Shown here in pieces: positions 8,983 to 19,800 of a stretch of DNA of 64,000 nucleotides (position 1 is its first letter; each line of letters starts with the position of its first letter). Where the stretch lies: assembly GCA_003225295.1 (NCBI GenBank), contig QHYZ01000059.1, positions 52,507 to 116,506 on the forward strand, in the 5' to 3' direction. The notes below the pieces were generated by a model, which ran no database searches, had not been told where the DNA came from, and was given only the letters and a program-made list of their open reading frames with translations. The translations under genes were made by a program, and so were the position numbers. The stretch is from Acidobacteriota bacterium. GTDB lineage: Bacteria > Acidobacteriota > Terriglobia > Acidiferrales > UBA7541.

Positions 8983-11592
8983 ATGATGCAGGTGCAAAAA
9001 ACGGTCTTAGCAGTTTCTGTCCTCTTAGCCATTCAATTTGCAGCACTCTTCTACTTTGGGAGCCGTCCTCCGGGTCCTTTACTGTCCGACTCGGTTCAGG
9101 TAGTCATCCTAATATTATGTATCGCCGCGTCGTTCAGGGCGGCTCGGCGATCTAGTGCTCTGGGGCGAACATTCTGGCAACTAGCGGTATTTTCCTTTAC
9201 ATTGATGCTTCTTGCCCAGGTCCTTCAGACTCTAGACGATGTCGTAGGTCTCTCTCCCTTTTGGCAGTGGCTTTCCAGCACGTTGTTTGTGTTCTGGTAT
9301 GGGGCCATGAGCATGGCGCTGTTCCTGGATTCAGACTTCGAGCCAGCGCACTTCGACCGACTTAATATCTTCGATTTTATTCAAGCATTTGTGTTTTGGG
9401 CGGCGGTGTCTCTCTATTTTTCCGATATTTCGTCACACTTGCAATCAGCTCCGGAACTCGCCTGGGCCTTGTGGCGGCGTTCACTCATCTATGACGCCGT
9501 TTTGTCGGGCGCCTTTCTATTGCGCGCGATCTTGGCGGACTCCAATGTTGTTCTTAAGTTGTTCGGAACAATGAGCGCATATTTTTTCTTGGCCGGCCTC
9601 ATGGATGCCTATTACACCTACCCGGGCAGGAACCTGCGCTCCGGGAGTTGGTTCGACGTCGTATGGGTGCTCATCAATGTCATACCCCTGATGACTGCAA
9701 CCACGTGGAGCCAGCCTGAAAAATCTGACCGCGCATCCGGGAAATCCGCGGCTCGCAAAGGAATTGTGGCGAAGCAATTATTCGCATTGCTATGTCCGCT
9801 TCTGGTGCTCGGGATGTCCTTGCTTATTATCCGACAGCGCGTCCTCTTGGCTGCGGCGATCATGACCGTTTCTTTTCTTTGTGCCATTGGAAGAATGCTG
9901 GTGATCCAGAGCAGGCAGAGCAGGGCCGAAATGGAGTTGTTGCAGGCGAAGGAAATCGCGGAGGCCTCTAGCCACTCCAAGAGCGAGTTTCTCGCCAATA
10001 TGAGCCATGAAATTCGCACACCGATGAACGGCATCCTCGGTATGACCGACCTTGTTTTGGACACAGAACTAACTGTCGAACAGCGCGATTGCCTCGGTCT
10101 CGTCAAATTCTCAGCCGAGTCACTCCTCACCGTGATTAACGATATTTTGGACTTCTCCAAGGTTGAGGCTGGCAAGCTGGCGCTCGAATCAATCCCGTTT
10201 GATTTGCGCGAGAGTCTCGGCGAAACAATGAAGTCACTCGGTTTTCGCGCGCATCAAAAAGGCCTGGAACTAATTTATGACGTTCGAGCGGACGTTCCAG
10301 AGGCCATCCTTGGAGATCCGGGTAGGATTCGACAGATTCTGATAAATTTGATCGGGAATGCGATCAAGTTCACTGAACGTGGTGAAGTGCTTGTCACCGT
10401 AGTTGAAGAATCCGACGAAGCCGCCATCACCTGCCTGCATTTTACTGTGAAAGACACTGGAATAGGCATCCCCACCGACAAGCAAGTGAAAATCTTTGAA
10501 GCATTCTCCCAGGCCGATGGCTCGATGACCCGAAGATACGGTGGCACTGGGTTGGGACTCACGATCTGCACAAGACTTGTGACCATGATGGGCGGAGCCA
10601 TTTGGGTGGAGAGCCAGCTTGACCAAGGCAGTACGTTTCACTTCACACTCCGCTTGGCTGTGCAGGACTCGCCTTCCCTCCGTTCTGATCCCCTACAGCC
10701 AGAACAGTTGCGTGACCTGCATGCTTTGATTGTGGACGATAACTTCACCAACCGAAGCGTTCTCAACGGGATGCTGACTTGCTGGGGAATGAAGCCGACC
10801 GAGGTCGAAGGTGGCCGAGCTGCGCTTCAGGCGCTCGAAGTCGCAAAAAGCGCCGGTCGTCCCTTTCCCCTTATCCTGTTGGATGGAGAGATGCCGGAAA
10901 TGGACGGTTTTACCCTCGCTGAAAGGATACAGAAAGATCCGCATCTGGTCGGCGCCACCATCATGATGCTGACCTCGGCGGGACATCTTGGCGACGCGAC
11001 CCGTTGCCGTGAGCTGGGAATTTCCGCGTACCTTGTAAAACCGATCCGCCAGGGAGAGTTGCTGCAAGCAATATGTAATGTCTTGAATCTTTCGACTCAC
11101 AAGAAAGCTCCATTGGTGACCCGTCATACGCTGCGAGAGGTGCGGAACCGATCGCGAATCCTGTTGGCGGAAGACAACGCGATAAATCAAGCGCTCGCGG
11201 TGCGCCTACTCGAAAAGCGAGGGTACATCGTTTCCGTCGCGGTCAACGGCCGGGAGACACTAGCGGCTTACGATAACAAGAACATTGACCTTGTGCTTAT
11301 GGACGTCCAAATGCCTGAGATGGACGGTCTTGAGGCCACTGCGGCAATCCGGCAGAGGGAACGGTCTACGGGTAGGCACACCCCCATCGTAGCCATGACT
11401 GCACATGCCCTCAAGAGTGATGAGGAGCGCTGCTTGTCAGCAGGGATGGACGCGTACATTTCAAAGCCCATTCGGACAAATGAGCTGTTCGCAACGATGG
11501 AGAGGCTGCTCGGAATGAGCAATCAAGCAGGGGCATCCCATGATGTCGAGACTCGAAAAGAGTTGACACACGCGCCCGAGTCAAAGTTCTAG
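8983..11592 (+). CDS. Hybrid sensor histidine kinase with two receiver domains
   Basis: 869 residues from ATG 8983; a GGTGAG about 9 bases upstream supports this start over the open frame back to 8770. Domains in order: six or seven hydrophobic segments in residues 5-270 (membrane sensor), a short linker helix, HisKA with the H-box [10 protein letters not shown] (His about 342), HATPase with [17 protein letters not shown] and G-G-T-G-L-G-L, and two receivers. Phospho-acceptor Asp are about 634 (L-L-D-G-E-M-P) and 774 (L-M-D-V-Q-M-P), each followed by a K-P-I switch Lys. There is no Hpt domain or adjacent response regulator, so the output partner is elsewhere. Confidence 0.92.
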   Translation: MMQVQKTVLAVSVLLAIQFAALFYFGSRPPGPLLSDSVQVVILILCIAASFRAARRSSALGRTFWQLAVFSFTLMLLAQVLQTLDDVVGLSPFWQWLSSTLFVFWYGAMSMALFLDSDFEPAHFDRLNIFDFIQAFVFWAAVSLYFSDISSHLQSAPELAWALWRRSLIYDAVLSGAFLLRAILADSNVVLKLFGTMSAYFFLAGLMDAYYTYPGRNLRSGSWFDVVWVLINVIPLMTATTWSQPEKSDRASGKSAARKGIVAKQLFALLCPLLVLGMSLLIIRQRVLLAAAIMTVSFLCAIGRMLVIQSRQSRAEMELLQAKEIAEASSHSKSEFLANMSHEIRTPMNGILGMTDLVLDTELTVEQRDCLGLVKFSAESLLTVINDILDFSKVEAGKLALESIPFDLRESLGETMKSLGFRAHQKGLELIYDVRADVPEAILGDPGRIRQILINLIGNAIKFTERGEVLVTVVEESDEAAITCLHFTVKDTGIGIPTDKQVKIFEAFSQADGSMTRRYGGTGLGLTICTRLVTMMGGAIWVESQLDQGSTFHFTLRLAVQDSPSLRSDPLQPEQLRDLHALIVDDNFTNRSVLNGMLTCWGMKPTEVEGGRAALQALEVAKSAGRPFPLILLDGEMPEMDGFTLAERIQKDPHLVGATIMMLTSAGHLGDATRCRELGISAYLVKPIRQGELLQAICNVLNLSTHKKAPLVTRHTLREVRNRSRILLAEDNAINQALAVRLLEKRGYIVSVAVNGRETLAAYDNKNIDLVLMDVQMPEMDGLEATAAIRQRERSTGRHTPIVAMTAHALKSDEERCLSAGMDAYISKPIRTNELFATMERLLGMSNQAGASHDVETRKELTHAPESKF

Positions 11593-11782
11593 GCCAACGG
11601 AGACCCTGTTTCAACGGAACCGGATTTTCTCCGTTACTGGCACCGCTAGACGATCACCGATGGCTCCCGATCCGCAAGCTTGGTACGGTTCGTCAGTTGA
11701 GGCGACGAAGGCCATTCACATAACAGCGCGGAACTCAAAACCAACCATTCCCCCGAAGTTCGGAATACTGCAAAATGACCAC

Positions 11783-12925
11783 ATGACTCCGCGCTCTCTG
11801 AGCATCTCACTCTTGGTTAGCCTAGTCGCGATTCTCAATCCAGTCTCCGGCCAGTCTCCTCCGTCAGCTGCACACACGGAACGCCCGACACCGCCAACAC
11901 GCAATCCCAACAGTCCCGGTTATGTCACGGCCAAAGAATTGCCCGACGGCTCAAACCCTCCGGCCAACGCGGACGGTAATTTCATCATCGGGCCTACCCA
12001 CGATGTTCCTCCCGAGATGTCTGTCCAGGACGGCATACCTAAGGGAACGGTGATGGAGTTCACTATGAACTCGTCGGACAGCAAGGTCTATCCAGGCATT
12101 GCACGTGACCCCGGCACCTTCGGAACTATAGATCCTGCTAACCCCGCAAAGCTCGTGGTGACTACAAGCCACCCCGCTCCGTACTCGCGGAGGGTGAGCG
12201 TCTATGTTCCCAAGCAATACGTGCCGGGTAGCGTCGCGCCTTTTATCGTCGGGGCGGACGGGCCTGACCTGTCGCTTTTTTCGGCTGTGGACACCTTGAT
12301 TGCTCAACATAAGGTCCCGGTGATGATTGCCATTTCTATCGGCAACGGAGGCGGGGACGCACAGGGGAGTGAACGCGGTCTTGAGTACGACACAATTTCC
12401 GGAGTCTATGCCGAGTTTGTGGAGAGCGAAGTTTTGCCTCTGGTGGAAACCGAAGCTCACGTGAAACTCACTAAGGATCCGGGCGGCAGGGCAACCATGG
12501 GTGGCAGCTCAGGAGGCTCTTGCGCGTTGATCATGGCTTGGTATCACCCCGAGCTTTATCACCGCGTGCTCACCTATTCCGGAACATTTGTAAACCAGCA
12601 GTGGCCGTACAATCCGCAAACGCCGCACGGTGCTTGGGAGTTTCACGAGCATCTCATTCCGGACAGCCCGGCCAAGCCGATACGAATCTGGATGGAAGTT
12701 GGTGACCGAGATCTCTTGAATCCGAACGTGATGCGCGACAATATGCACGATTGGGTTCTCGCAAACGAGCATATGGCTAACGTACTCGCGGCCAAGGGCT
12801 ATCACTACCAGTTCGTATTCGCCCGCAACGCCGGACACGTTGACCGAGCGGTGAAACAACAGACACTTTCCGAGGCCCTTCAGTACATCTGGCGGGACTA
12901 CCCATCCTCGGCGATCAAGAATTGA
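11783..12925 (+). CDS. Secreted esterase, enterochelin esterase-like (PF00756 alpha/beta hydrolase)
   Basis: 380 residues from ATG 11783, which begins a clear Sec signal peptide (S-L-S-I-S-L-L-V-S-L-V-A-I-L, cleavage near S-G-Q); the open frame upstream to 11660 lacks that logic. The body is an esterase-D/enterochelin-esterase fold: a R-R-V-S-V-Y-V-P-K-Q-Y strand, P-F-I-V-G-A-D-G, nucleophile elbow M-G-G-S-S-G-G-S, an acid in V-G-D-R-D and catalytic His in N-A-G-H-V. Such proteins cleave acyl esters on plant polysaccharides, siderophores or trehalose lipids. The gene faces the glycosidase on the opposite strand, so a polysaccharide ester substrate is plausible but inferred. Confidence 0.85.
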   Translation: MTPRSLSISLLVSLVAILNPVSGQSPPSAAHTERPTPPTRNPNSPGYVTAKELPDGSNPPANADGNFIIGPTHDVPPEMSVQDGIPKGTVMEFTMNSSDSKVYPGIARDPGTFGTIDPANPAKLVVTTSHPAPYSRRVSVYVPKQYVPGSVAPFIVGADGPDLSLFSAVDTLIAQHKVPVMIAISIGNGGGDAQGSERGLEYDTISGVYAEFVESEVLPLVETEAHVKLTKDPGGRATMGGSSGGSCALIMAWYHPELYHRVLTYSGTFVNQQWPYNPQTPHGAWEFHEHLIPDSPAKPIRIWMEVGDRDLLNPNVMRDNMHDWVLANEHMANVLAAKGYHYQFVFARNAGHVDRAVKQQTLSEALQYIWRDYPSSAIKN

Positions 12926-12989
12926 TCCGCTACTCGCGGAAGAATCGGCTGATCGCGCCCAGGCAAATGCAGAACGTGGCTTTCCTGGT

Positions 12990-15260
12990 TCACAGTGGCT
13001 TCGCTGAACTGTCTGCGGCCGCTAGTTTTCCTCGAACAACAGTGACGGAAGCTTTAGGAAGCGTATAGATTGTGTCAGCCCCAGCGGAAATCGTAGACCG
13101 GGCCGCGGGACCATCGGGGTCGGCTGATCCACCGACGGGCACGAGCTTCAGGTCGGTACGCCATTTGTACTGCTCGCTGCCGAATGTAACTACATCGACG
13201 CGGCCCGCGAAGTGACTGTCAACTCGGCTGTCATCGCGGTGAAATTCGATGTGCACCGGATGGGGACTCTCCTGGTCCTTATTCACCAGCAGCAAAGACC
13301 ATTGGCCATCAGGCCGCTGCACGGCGTAGGAGGTGACCAAAACGTGCCCGGCCGGGTCGCGGATGTCACTGGTGCTCGGAAAAATGCGGTGCTCACCGCT
13401 GCCAGGCTGAACCCACTCCAAGTTGATCATCTGACTGGCGAAAAATTGTGACGTAGGCTGCTGGATTTCGTATTCCTTGTTCATCGTGAATAGGCTGAAG
13501 GTGCCCGGGGACGTGCCGTGACAACCGAGAGATTCTCCGAGGGGGATGTAGTGGAAGTAGTAGACTGCTTTCCCGCCTGCTTCGAGAAACGCACCGACGA
13601 AATCGGCCCACCAAAGAGCAGCGAAGGTATCGACGAAACTTTCGTCCGAACCCGCAGCGATGTTCGTTTCCGTGATGAACATGGGAACACCGGCGGGTAA
13701 TCCGTCATCACGCCAAACTTGGAGAATGTGGCGCACCAGGTTGGCTTCGTCGTAGAGGGCGCTCCATTGCAGCAAGCAGGGCTGGAAGGGATAGTGCTCG
13801 AAGGAAACGAATGAGAGATGACCGATGCGGCCATGCGATTTCAGGTAATCGAAAAAGCGGCCCATCCACGATGTTTTTCCTTGCTCATTCGGCCAGACCT
13901 CAATGTCTTTGTTTACACCCTCAAAAATTGGGCCTCCTAATTTGAGTTTGGGATCAAGGTCATGAAGTGCTGAGGCCCACTGAAGGTAGAACGCGCCGTA
14001 ATCTTCGGGCAGGGTGTGTTTTCCATCAGGCTCTTCCCCCATTTCCACGTAAGAAATGGGATAGCCCCGTTTTTCAAGGTAAGCGATCTCGGCAACGGCG
14101 TTTTCGGGATTGTCATAGATCATGGCGACCGGAACCATGGCGGGGAGTCCCCGCGTGATACCGCTGGTGTAGAAAAGATCGAAGCCTACTTGATCGCGGC
14201 GGTCGTTGACGACCGAGCCTTCATGCCAGGGATCGACGGAAGAGCAGATCGTATTGCTCTGCGCACGATCGGCTGTATGGCGAACAATGTCGTGGAAAGC
14301 GCCGTCCGGCGTGAGGGTCCCGATGTAAAGCTCGCGAATGGCGTAACCGAGACAGTTCCGGCGATCGCCAGAGCCGTGGGTATCGCAAGTGTTGGACGAT
14401 TCGGTCATCCAGATGCGGATGAACCGTGCGGGCATCGGCGACCGCGAAAGCTGAAGAGTGGTAGGGCCGGCAGCGCCGTTGGTTACGACACCACCGGGGA
14501 ACGTGACCCAAGAGCCTTTGGTTGGTTCGCGCATGGCGTCGAGGCCCGTCCAATATTGAACGAGATAGCGCCGCGCGTAGGGGTCCGTCCAATGGATGCG
14601 AATTGCGTTGATGTCTTGAAGAGTCGCCAGGTCGACAACGACCCACTGCGGGTGCAAACTGTCGTCCTCACCGGTGAAGGTCTTGCTTAGGTACGGATTG
14701 CTTTTCCAATACGTGTTTGCATCGCCGTCGGTAAGCCGCGAATAGCTTGTTCCATCGGGGCGAGAGAACCCTGCGTGAGGCAGAGGATAACCAAAAGAAT
14801 GGCGGATGAACTCTGTTGGTGTGGAGTCGCCCACGAAGTAACCCATATCGCCGGATTCGCTCCATTTTCCTTTGGGGTTCCAGTGCCACGCCTCAACATA
14901 CAGTTCGGTGTTCTGCCGGTAACTGACCGTCTGCCAGCCGGCCGACAGAAGCTGCTTGATCGTGGAGGCGGTGAAGATTTTGTCGGTAGCCGCGAGCGGA
15001 ATGCGATCAATGCCGGCACCGAGCGTCTCGGTCGGACGGAATGTATTCGTGATGTGATCCGGAGTGAAGTCGACGCGAACGGTTTGTGCCGAGGTTTGAG
15101 GCCGAGACCCTGTGAGCATCAAGAAGAGCAGCGCAGAGCGAACTCCGTAAGGAAGGGTTCGCGCAGCAGGGTATCCGCCAAACTTGATTGCCAGGAAGTG
15201 TCGAAACGCCTGGCAGTTGAAGCTTTGATTTTTTGGCGGACGCAGAATACCGATGGGCAT
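12990..15260 (-). CDS. Secreted discoidin-domain protein with clan-A-like glycoside hydrolase region
   Basis: 756 residues. The start at 15260 has AAGG 7 bases upstream. A long basic N-terminus precedes a hydrophobic segment (about 41-50) and a likely cleavage at S-A-Q. Residues about 155-315 look like an F5/8 type C (discoidin) carbohydrate-binding domain (L-T-D-G-D-A-N-T-Y-W, later W-V-V-V-D-L and R-F-I-R-I-W). Residues 360-600 resemble a TIM-barrel glycosidase: V-E-M-G-E-E-P-D-G has Glu409/410 where the acid/base sits in clan GH-A, and F-I-T-E-T-N has Glu531 as candidate nucleophile. A beta-sandwich follows. No exact GH family can be named by eye. Confidence 0.72.
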   Translation of the reverse strand: MPIGILRPPKNQSFNCQAFRHFLAIKFGGYPAARTLPYGVRSALLFLMLTGSRPQTSAQTVRVDFTPDHITNTFRPTETLGAGIDRIPLAATDKIFTASTIKQLLSAGWQTVSYRQNTELYVEAWHWNPKGKWSESGDMGYFVGDSTPTEFIRHSFGYPLPHAGFSRPDGTSYSRLTDGDANTYWKSNPYLSKTFTGEDDSLHPQWVVVDLATLQDINAIRIHWTDPYARRYLVQYWTGLDAMREPTKGSWVTFPGGVVTNGAAGPTTLQLSRSPMPARFIRIWMTESSNTCDTHGSGDRRNCLGYAIRELYIGTLTPDGAFHDIVRHTADRAQSNTICSSVDPWHEGSVVNDRRDQVGFDLFYTSGITRGLPAMVPVAMIYDNPENAVAEIAYLEKRGYPISYVEMGEEPDGKHTLPEDYGAFYLQWASALHDLDPKLKLGGPIFEGVNKDIEVWPNEQGKTSWMGRFFDYLKSHGRIGHLSFVSFEHYPFQPCLLQWSALYDEANLVRHILQVWRDDGLPAGVPMFITETNIAAGSDESFVDTFAALWWADFVGAFLEAGGKAVYYFHYIPLGESLGCHGTSPGTFSLFTMNKEYEIQQPTSQFFASQMINLEWVQPGSGEHRIFPSTSDIRDPAGHVLVTSYAVQRPDGQWSLLLVNKDQESPHPVHIEFHRDDSRVDSHFAGRVDVVTFGSEQYKWRTDLKLVPVGGSADPDGPAARSTISAGADTIYTLPKASVTVVRGKLAAADSSAKPL

Positions 15261-15331
15261 TTTGTCGCCTTCTTCTTTGCCATGGTCGAAAAATCATCGC
15301 CGCCGCAGCTCTCGATGGCGACGTCTATGTT

Positions 15332-15361
15332 CGCGGTCTCTTATATCGCGGTCTCTTATAT
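15332..15361. repeat. Perfect 15-bp tandem duplication in a divergent promoter region
   Basis: The unit CGCGGTCTCTTATAT occurs twice with no gap (15332-15346 and 15347-15361). The second copy runs into AATG, creating TATAAT at 15359-15364, 19 bases before the ATG of the thioredoxin-fold gene. The duplication may have built or duplicated a -10 element; no good -35 is spaced with it. Confidence 0.75.
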
Positions 15362-15382
15362 AATGACAAGCCAGAGTGTCAA

Positions 15383-16621
15383 ATGAAAATCGCAGCTAAA
15401 ACAGGCAGTCCTCCACCCGTTCATTCCAAACCAGCGCGAGAGCGTATTCACACCAGGATAAAATCACTGCTGTTCGCTGCTCTAGGTTTGTTGCTTTTTG
15501 CTGGACTAGGCGCATCAGGGTTTGCAGACGAAAATGGACCTGCGACATTGCCTATCAGCGCCTCCGCGCCGGATTTCTGTCTGCCCGGCGTCGATGGTGA
15601 GACGCATTGCCTCAAAGAATATGCGGCCAGCAAGGTTCTGGTAATCGCGTTTACGTGTAATCATTGCCCGACTGCGCAACTCTACGAGAGTCGCATCAAG
15701 CAGTTGGCCGCTGATTATCGGGAACGCGGCGTGGCGTTGGTCGCAATCCAACCGAACCATCCGAATGCCGTCAGGTTGGACGAGATGGGGTACACCGATG
15801 TTGGCGACTCCTTCGAGGAGATGAAGCTTCGAGCTGCTTATCGTCGCTTCAATTTTCCTTATCTCTACGACGGCGAGACACAGAAGGTTTCTCAGAGTTA
15901 TGGCCCGTCCGCGACCCCGCATCTTTTCATCTTTGATAGAGAGCGGAAGCTCCGTTATCAAGGACGCGTCGATAACAATCCCCGTGAGCGGTTGGTCACC
16001 AGCCGGGACGCGCGAGAGGCCATCGATGCCATTCTTGCGGATCGTCCCGTTCCTGTAGCGAAGACGCCCTCTGTGGGCTGCTCCACCAAGTGGTTGTACA
16101 AGGAAGAAGGGCGCCAGGAAGAGCTCGCAGAGATTGAAAGTAAACCCGTGCAGCTCCTGCCCGCGAACGCAGAAGAACTGAAGAGTCTACGAAAGAATCC
16201 AACCGGTAAGTTAGTGCTCGTGAACTTCTGGGCGACGTGGTGCGGCCCATGTCAAAAGGAACTCCCGGATTTCCAGACAATTTATCGCATGTACGGGCAC
16301 AGAGCCTTTGAGCTTGTCACCATTAGCATCAACTATCCTGATGAGAAGCCAGGCGTTCTCTCCGTGCTAAATAAATTGCATGCTACCAGCAGGAACCTGC
16401 TTCTGGGATCTACCGATATTTATTCGCTGATGGCAGCATTCGATGCCGATTGGAATGCCGCTGTGCCCTATACAACATTGATTCGACCAGGTGGAGAAGT
16501 CGTCTACAGACAGCCAGGCGCAATCAACCCGCTGGAGATGAGACGGCTAATCATCTCGAACCTGGCCGACGACGACTACATCGGTCATCAGGCCTATTGG
16601 CAAACGCGCTCCGACAAGTGA
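15383..16621 (+). CDS. Secreted double thioredoxin-fold protein (redoxin domain plus TlpA-like domain)
   Basis: 412 residues from ATG 15383, just after the 15-bp duplication; the upstream open frame is antisense to the glycosidase. A Sec signal/anchor (L-L-F-A-A-L-G-L-L-L-F-A-G-L) is at about residues 27-45. The first thioredoxin fold (about 60-230) is redoxin/AhpC-like with F-T-C-N-H-C-P: two Cys in C-x-x-C form, as in thioredoxin-like DUF proteins of Acidobacteriota. The second (about 250-390) has W-A-T-W-C-G-P-C, the TlpA/ResA motif. It is likely a periplasmic disulfide or peroxide-handling protein. The tandem arrangement is less common than either domain alone. Confidence 0.85.
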   Translation: MKIAAKTGSPPPVHSKPARERIHTRIKSLLFAALGLLLFAGLGASGFADENGPATLPISASAPDFCLPGVDGETHCLKEYAASKVLVIAFTCNHCPTAQLYESRIKQLAADYRERGVALVAIQPNHPNAVRLDEMGYTDVGDSFEEMKLRAAYRRFNFPYLYDGETQKVSQSYGPSATPHLFIFDRERKLRYQGRVDNNPRERLVTSRDAREAIDAILADRPVPVAKTPSVGCSTKWLYKEEGRQEELAEIESKPVQLLPANAEELKSLRKNPTGKLVLVNFWATWCGPCQKELPDFQTIYRMYGHRAFELVTISINYPDEKPGVLSVLNKLHATSRNLLLGSTDIYSLMAAFDADWNAAVPYTTLIRPGGEVVYRQPGAINPLEMRRLIISNLADDDYIGHQAYWQTRSDK

Positions 16622-16791
16622 AGCACCTCGCCGCAGTCACGCGGTGACATTTGAAGCATAGGTGCTCTTTGCGCTCTTTCCCCGTTTCATCTGCGGAACG
16701 TTCCCCGCGAAGAACTATGACTCCATTCCTCAATGCGACGCAAACGTGAAGTGCAGGAAGGCAGCAAGGTCGAAAGGAATTCAGCTTGATA

Positions 16792-16829
16792 AATCCCGGA
16801 TTCCGGGATTAGGATGTGCCCACTATTAT
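16792..16829 (+). promoter_or_regulatory. Palindrome and -10-like element upstream of the TonB receptor
   Basis: AATCCCGG (16792-16799) and CCGGGATT (16803-16810) form a perfect 8-bp inverted repeat with a 3-base centre. A TATTAT hexamer lies at 16824-16829, 23 bases before the ATG. The palindrome therefore covers the place where a -35 would be, which suits a regulator-binding site. The regulator is unknown. Confidence 0.45.
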
Positions 16830-16851
16830 AGTTGTTGCTTGGGGGTGCACT

Positions 16852-19800
16852 ATGATGTATTTCCGGAACGAGCCTACGGTACGGGCCGGAATACGGCCCT
16901 TAGCTTGTCTTCTCTGTCTTTGCCTTCCGTTCCTTTTTGTGGGCCCAGCACACGCACAGGTTTACACAGGTTCTATAAGCGGTGTCGTACAGGACCCCTC
17001 TGGGGGCGTTGTCCCCAATGCCCCAGTCGTCGTAACTGACGTCGATAAGGGCCTGAAGTATGCCACGACGACAGATTCATCTGGCCATTATGCACTGCGA
17101 GCCTTACCGCCGAGCACCTATAGCGTCCGAGTGGAGGCCACTGGATTTCGACCGGAGGTGCAAAACGGCATCGTCATCGCGGTTAATCAGAACTTGACCC
17201 TCAATGTGTCGCTGCAAGTGGGCACAACCCGCGACGTCGTCGAGGTCACCGCACAACCTCCGGCTCTCGCCACAGAAGATGCGGTCACAGGTCAGAATCT
17301 CAATAGGACCTTTATCAATGACCTTCCACTAGTAGGCCGGTCGGTGTTCGATCTGGCCTTACTGGCGCCGGGCATCAACCAACCCGCCGGGAACACCTTC
17401 GGGGCCAACACCATGGCCAACAATTGGATCTCCGACGGCAGCCGTAATGCGCAAGCGGACATTCTCATCGACGGCGTGAGCACCGTAGGTGTAGAGCAGA
17501 ACACGGCCATCGTGAATCCCCTCTATACGCCTTCAGTGGACGCTGTGCAGGAATTCAAAGTACAGCAATCCAATTTCAGCGCGGAAGTCGGCTTCAGCGG
17601 AGCCACTGTGGTGAATGTCGTAACGCGCTCTGGAACCAACGATTTTCACGGGAGCGTCTATGAGTTCCTGCGCAACGACAAGCTCAACGCGAACAATTTT
17701 TTCAATAATGCAGCGGGCATAAAAATTGCGCCTGTGCGTTGGAATGAGTTCGGTTTCACCATTGGCGGGCCGATCCGGAAGAACCGTACCTTTTTCTTCT
17801 TTGACTATGAGGGTAGCCGCGCCAGCACATCGGTGACGAAAAATGCCGGCGTGCCCAGCGCGCTAGAGCGCACCGGAGACTTTGGCGAGCTGTGCGGTTA
17901 TCAGGGCGGCACCTTCGACGCCAATGGACTGTGCTCCGCGGAAGATGGCCAGATTTGGGATCCGTACACCGGTGTTTACGACCCCAATGCGGGCGGCCCG
18001 GTACGGCAGAATTTTATTCCGTTCAACAATCTCGCCACCTATACGAGCCCTGGCAATCCCAAACTTGCCAGTATTCATGCGATTCCATCCGGGCCCGGCA
18101 ACATCATTGATCCGGTGGCCTTTAAAATGATGCAATTGTTTCCCCTGCCCAATCTGAGCGTGGGCACGGGTGCATACGACCGGCTGAACAACTGGATTGG
18201 CACGGGTGCGGACAAGAACCGCAACGATCAAATCGATGTGAAAATCGACCACCGCTTCACCGATGCCACGATGCTGAGCGCCAAATTCTCCTACGGAGCT
18301 GGCTACACCAAGCCCGCCAACCTCTTCGGGAATGTGGGTGACGCATACTCCTCGGGCCTTTCTGACGGAGGACCCAAGTTGCTGGCGATCAACGTCACAC
18401 ACACATTTAGCCCAACCACGCTACTGACCGTCTCCCTCGGCCTGACGCGCGCGTTTTCATTCGATCACGGCGGCTCAGCAGCCGATTTCCCGAAGTTCGA
18501 TCCGGTCAAAGACCTCGGATTGCCGAGTTATATTGAGGACGCCGGTATCGTGGCCGCACCGTCTATCAGCGTGTATGGCGGTTATAGCTCGGAGGGCGGA
18601 AACAATTCGATAGGCACACAGGCCTGGACGTATCTGAAGTACGCTCAAGAAACCCATCACCTCATTGGCACACTGAACCGGGCAACGGGCCGTCACGAAC
18701 TGAAGCTTGGCGCTGAAGGTCGACTGCGCCGCATAAACATATTTTTCCCCGGGGTTCCGGCGGGCACCTATTCGTTTGACTACAACACTACGTCGCAGCA
18801 GCCTTGGTCAGGCGGCGGCGACGCGATGGCGGGCCTGATGATTGGTGCGGGCGGACCCGGCAATTGGGGAACTTACGAAATTGACTACGCGGCCGCCACT
18901 CAGAACTGGAACATCGGAAGTTTTGTTCAGGACAACTGGCGGGTTACACCCAAACTGACGTTGAACGTTGGCATGCGCTATGACCTCGATCTGCCAAGAA
19001 CGGAACGCAGCAACCGCATTAGCTGGCTTGATCTGAACTCCCCTTCGCCTTTACAAGTGCCCGGAATGCCCAACTTGAAGGGCGGCTTGCATTACGCGGA
19101 CAAAGACCACCGCGCGCCTTATGATAATAATTATAACGGATGGGGACCGCGGTTTGGGTTTGCCTACCAAGTGAGGTCACATACGGTACTTCGCGGCGGC
19201 TACGGCATTTACTACAGCCAAAACAAGGGAGCGGCAGCCGGTACCGGCATCAGCGATCAGGGCTTCGTTGAGCAGACCAACTGGCTCAACACTTACCAGA
19301 ACGACGGCGCCACGCCGTGGAGTTTCCTGAGCGATCCCTTCCCCGGCGGACCCAGGCCTCCAACCGGTGCCAGCCTGGGACTCCTGACCGATGTTGGTTT
19401 CGCCATCGCAGGGCCTATTCCGAAGCGAAACGCCCGCCCGTATGAGCAGACGTGGAGTTTCGGCATTCAGCACCTCTTGCCGGGTGATGTCCTACTAGAC
19501 ACCACATACGTGGGCAAGAAAGGAACTCACCTTTATTTTGGCAACGCGGGGAACCTTGACTTCCTAACCTCCGCGCAGGCAGCAGCGTTCGTAAACGATC
19601 CCGGATTCTACAATGAGTTCGTATCCAACCCCTTTGCCGGAATCATCACCGACCCGAGCAGTGGCCTGTCTGCTCCCACTGTGCAACGCTGGCAATTGAT
19701 CCTGCCGTACCCGCAGTTCACAGGTGTGACAGCTACGGATCCCCCGTGGGCCAACTCCAGCTATCACGCCTTCCAATTGCGCGCCGAGAAGAGAATCTCG

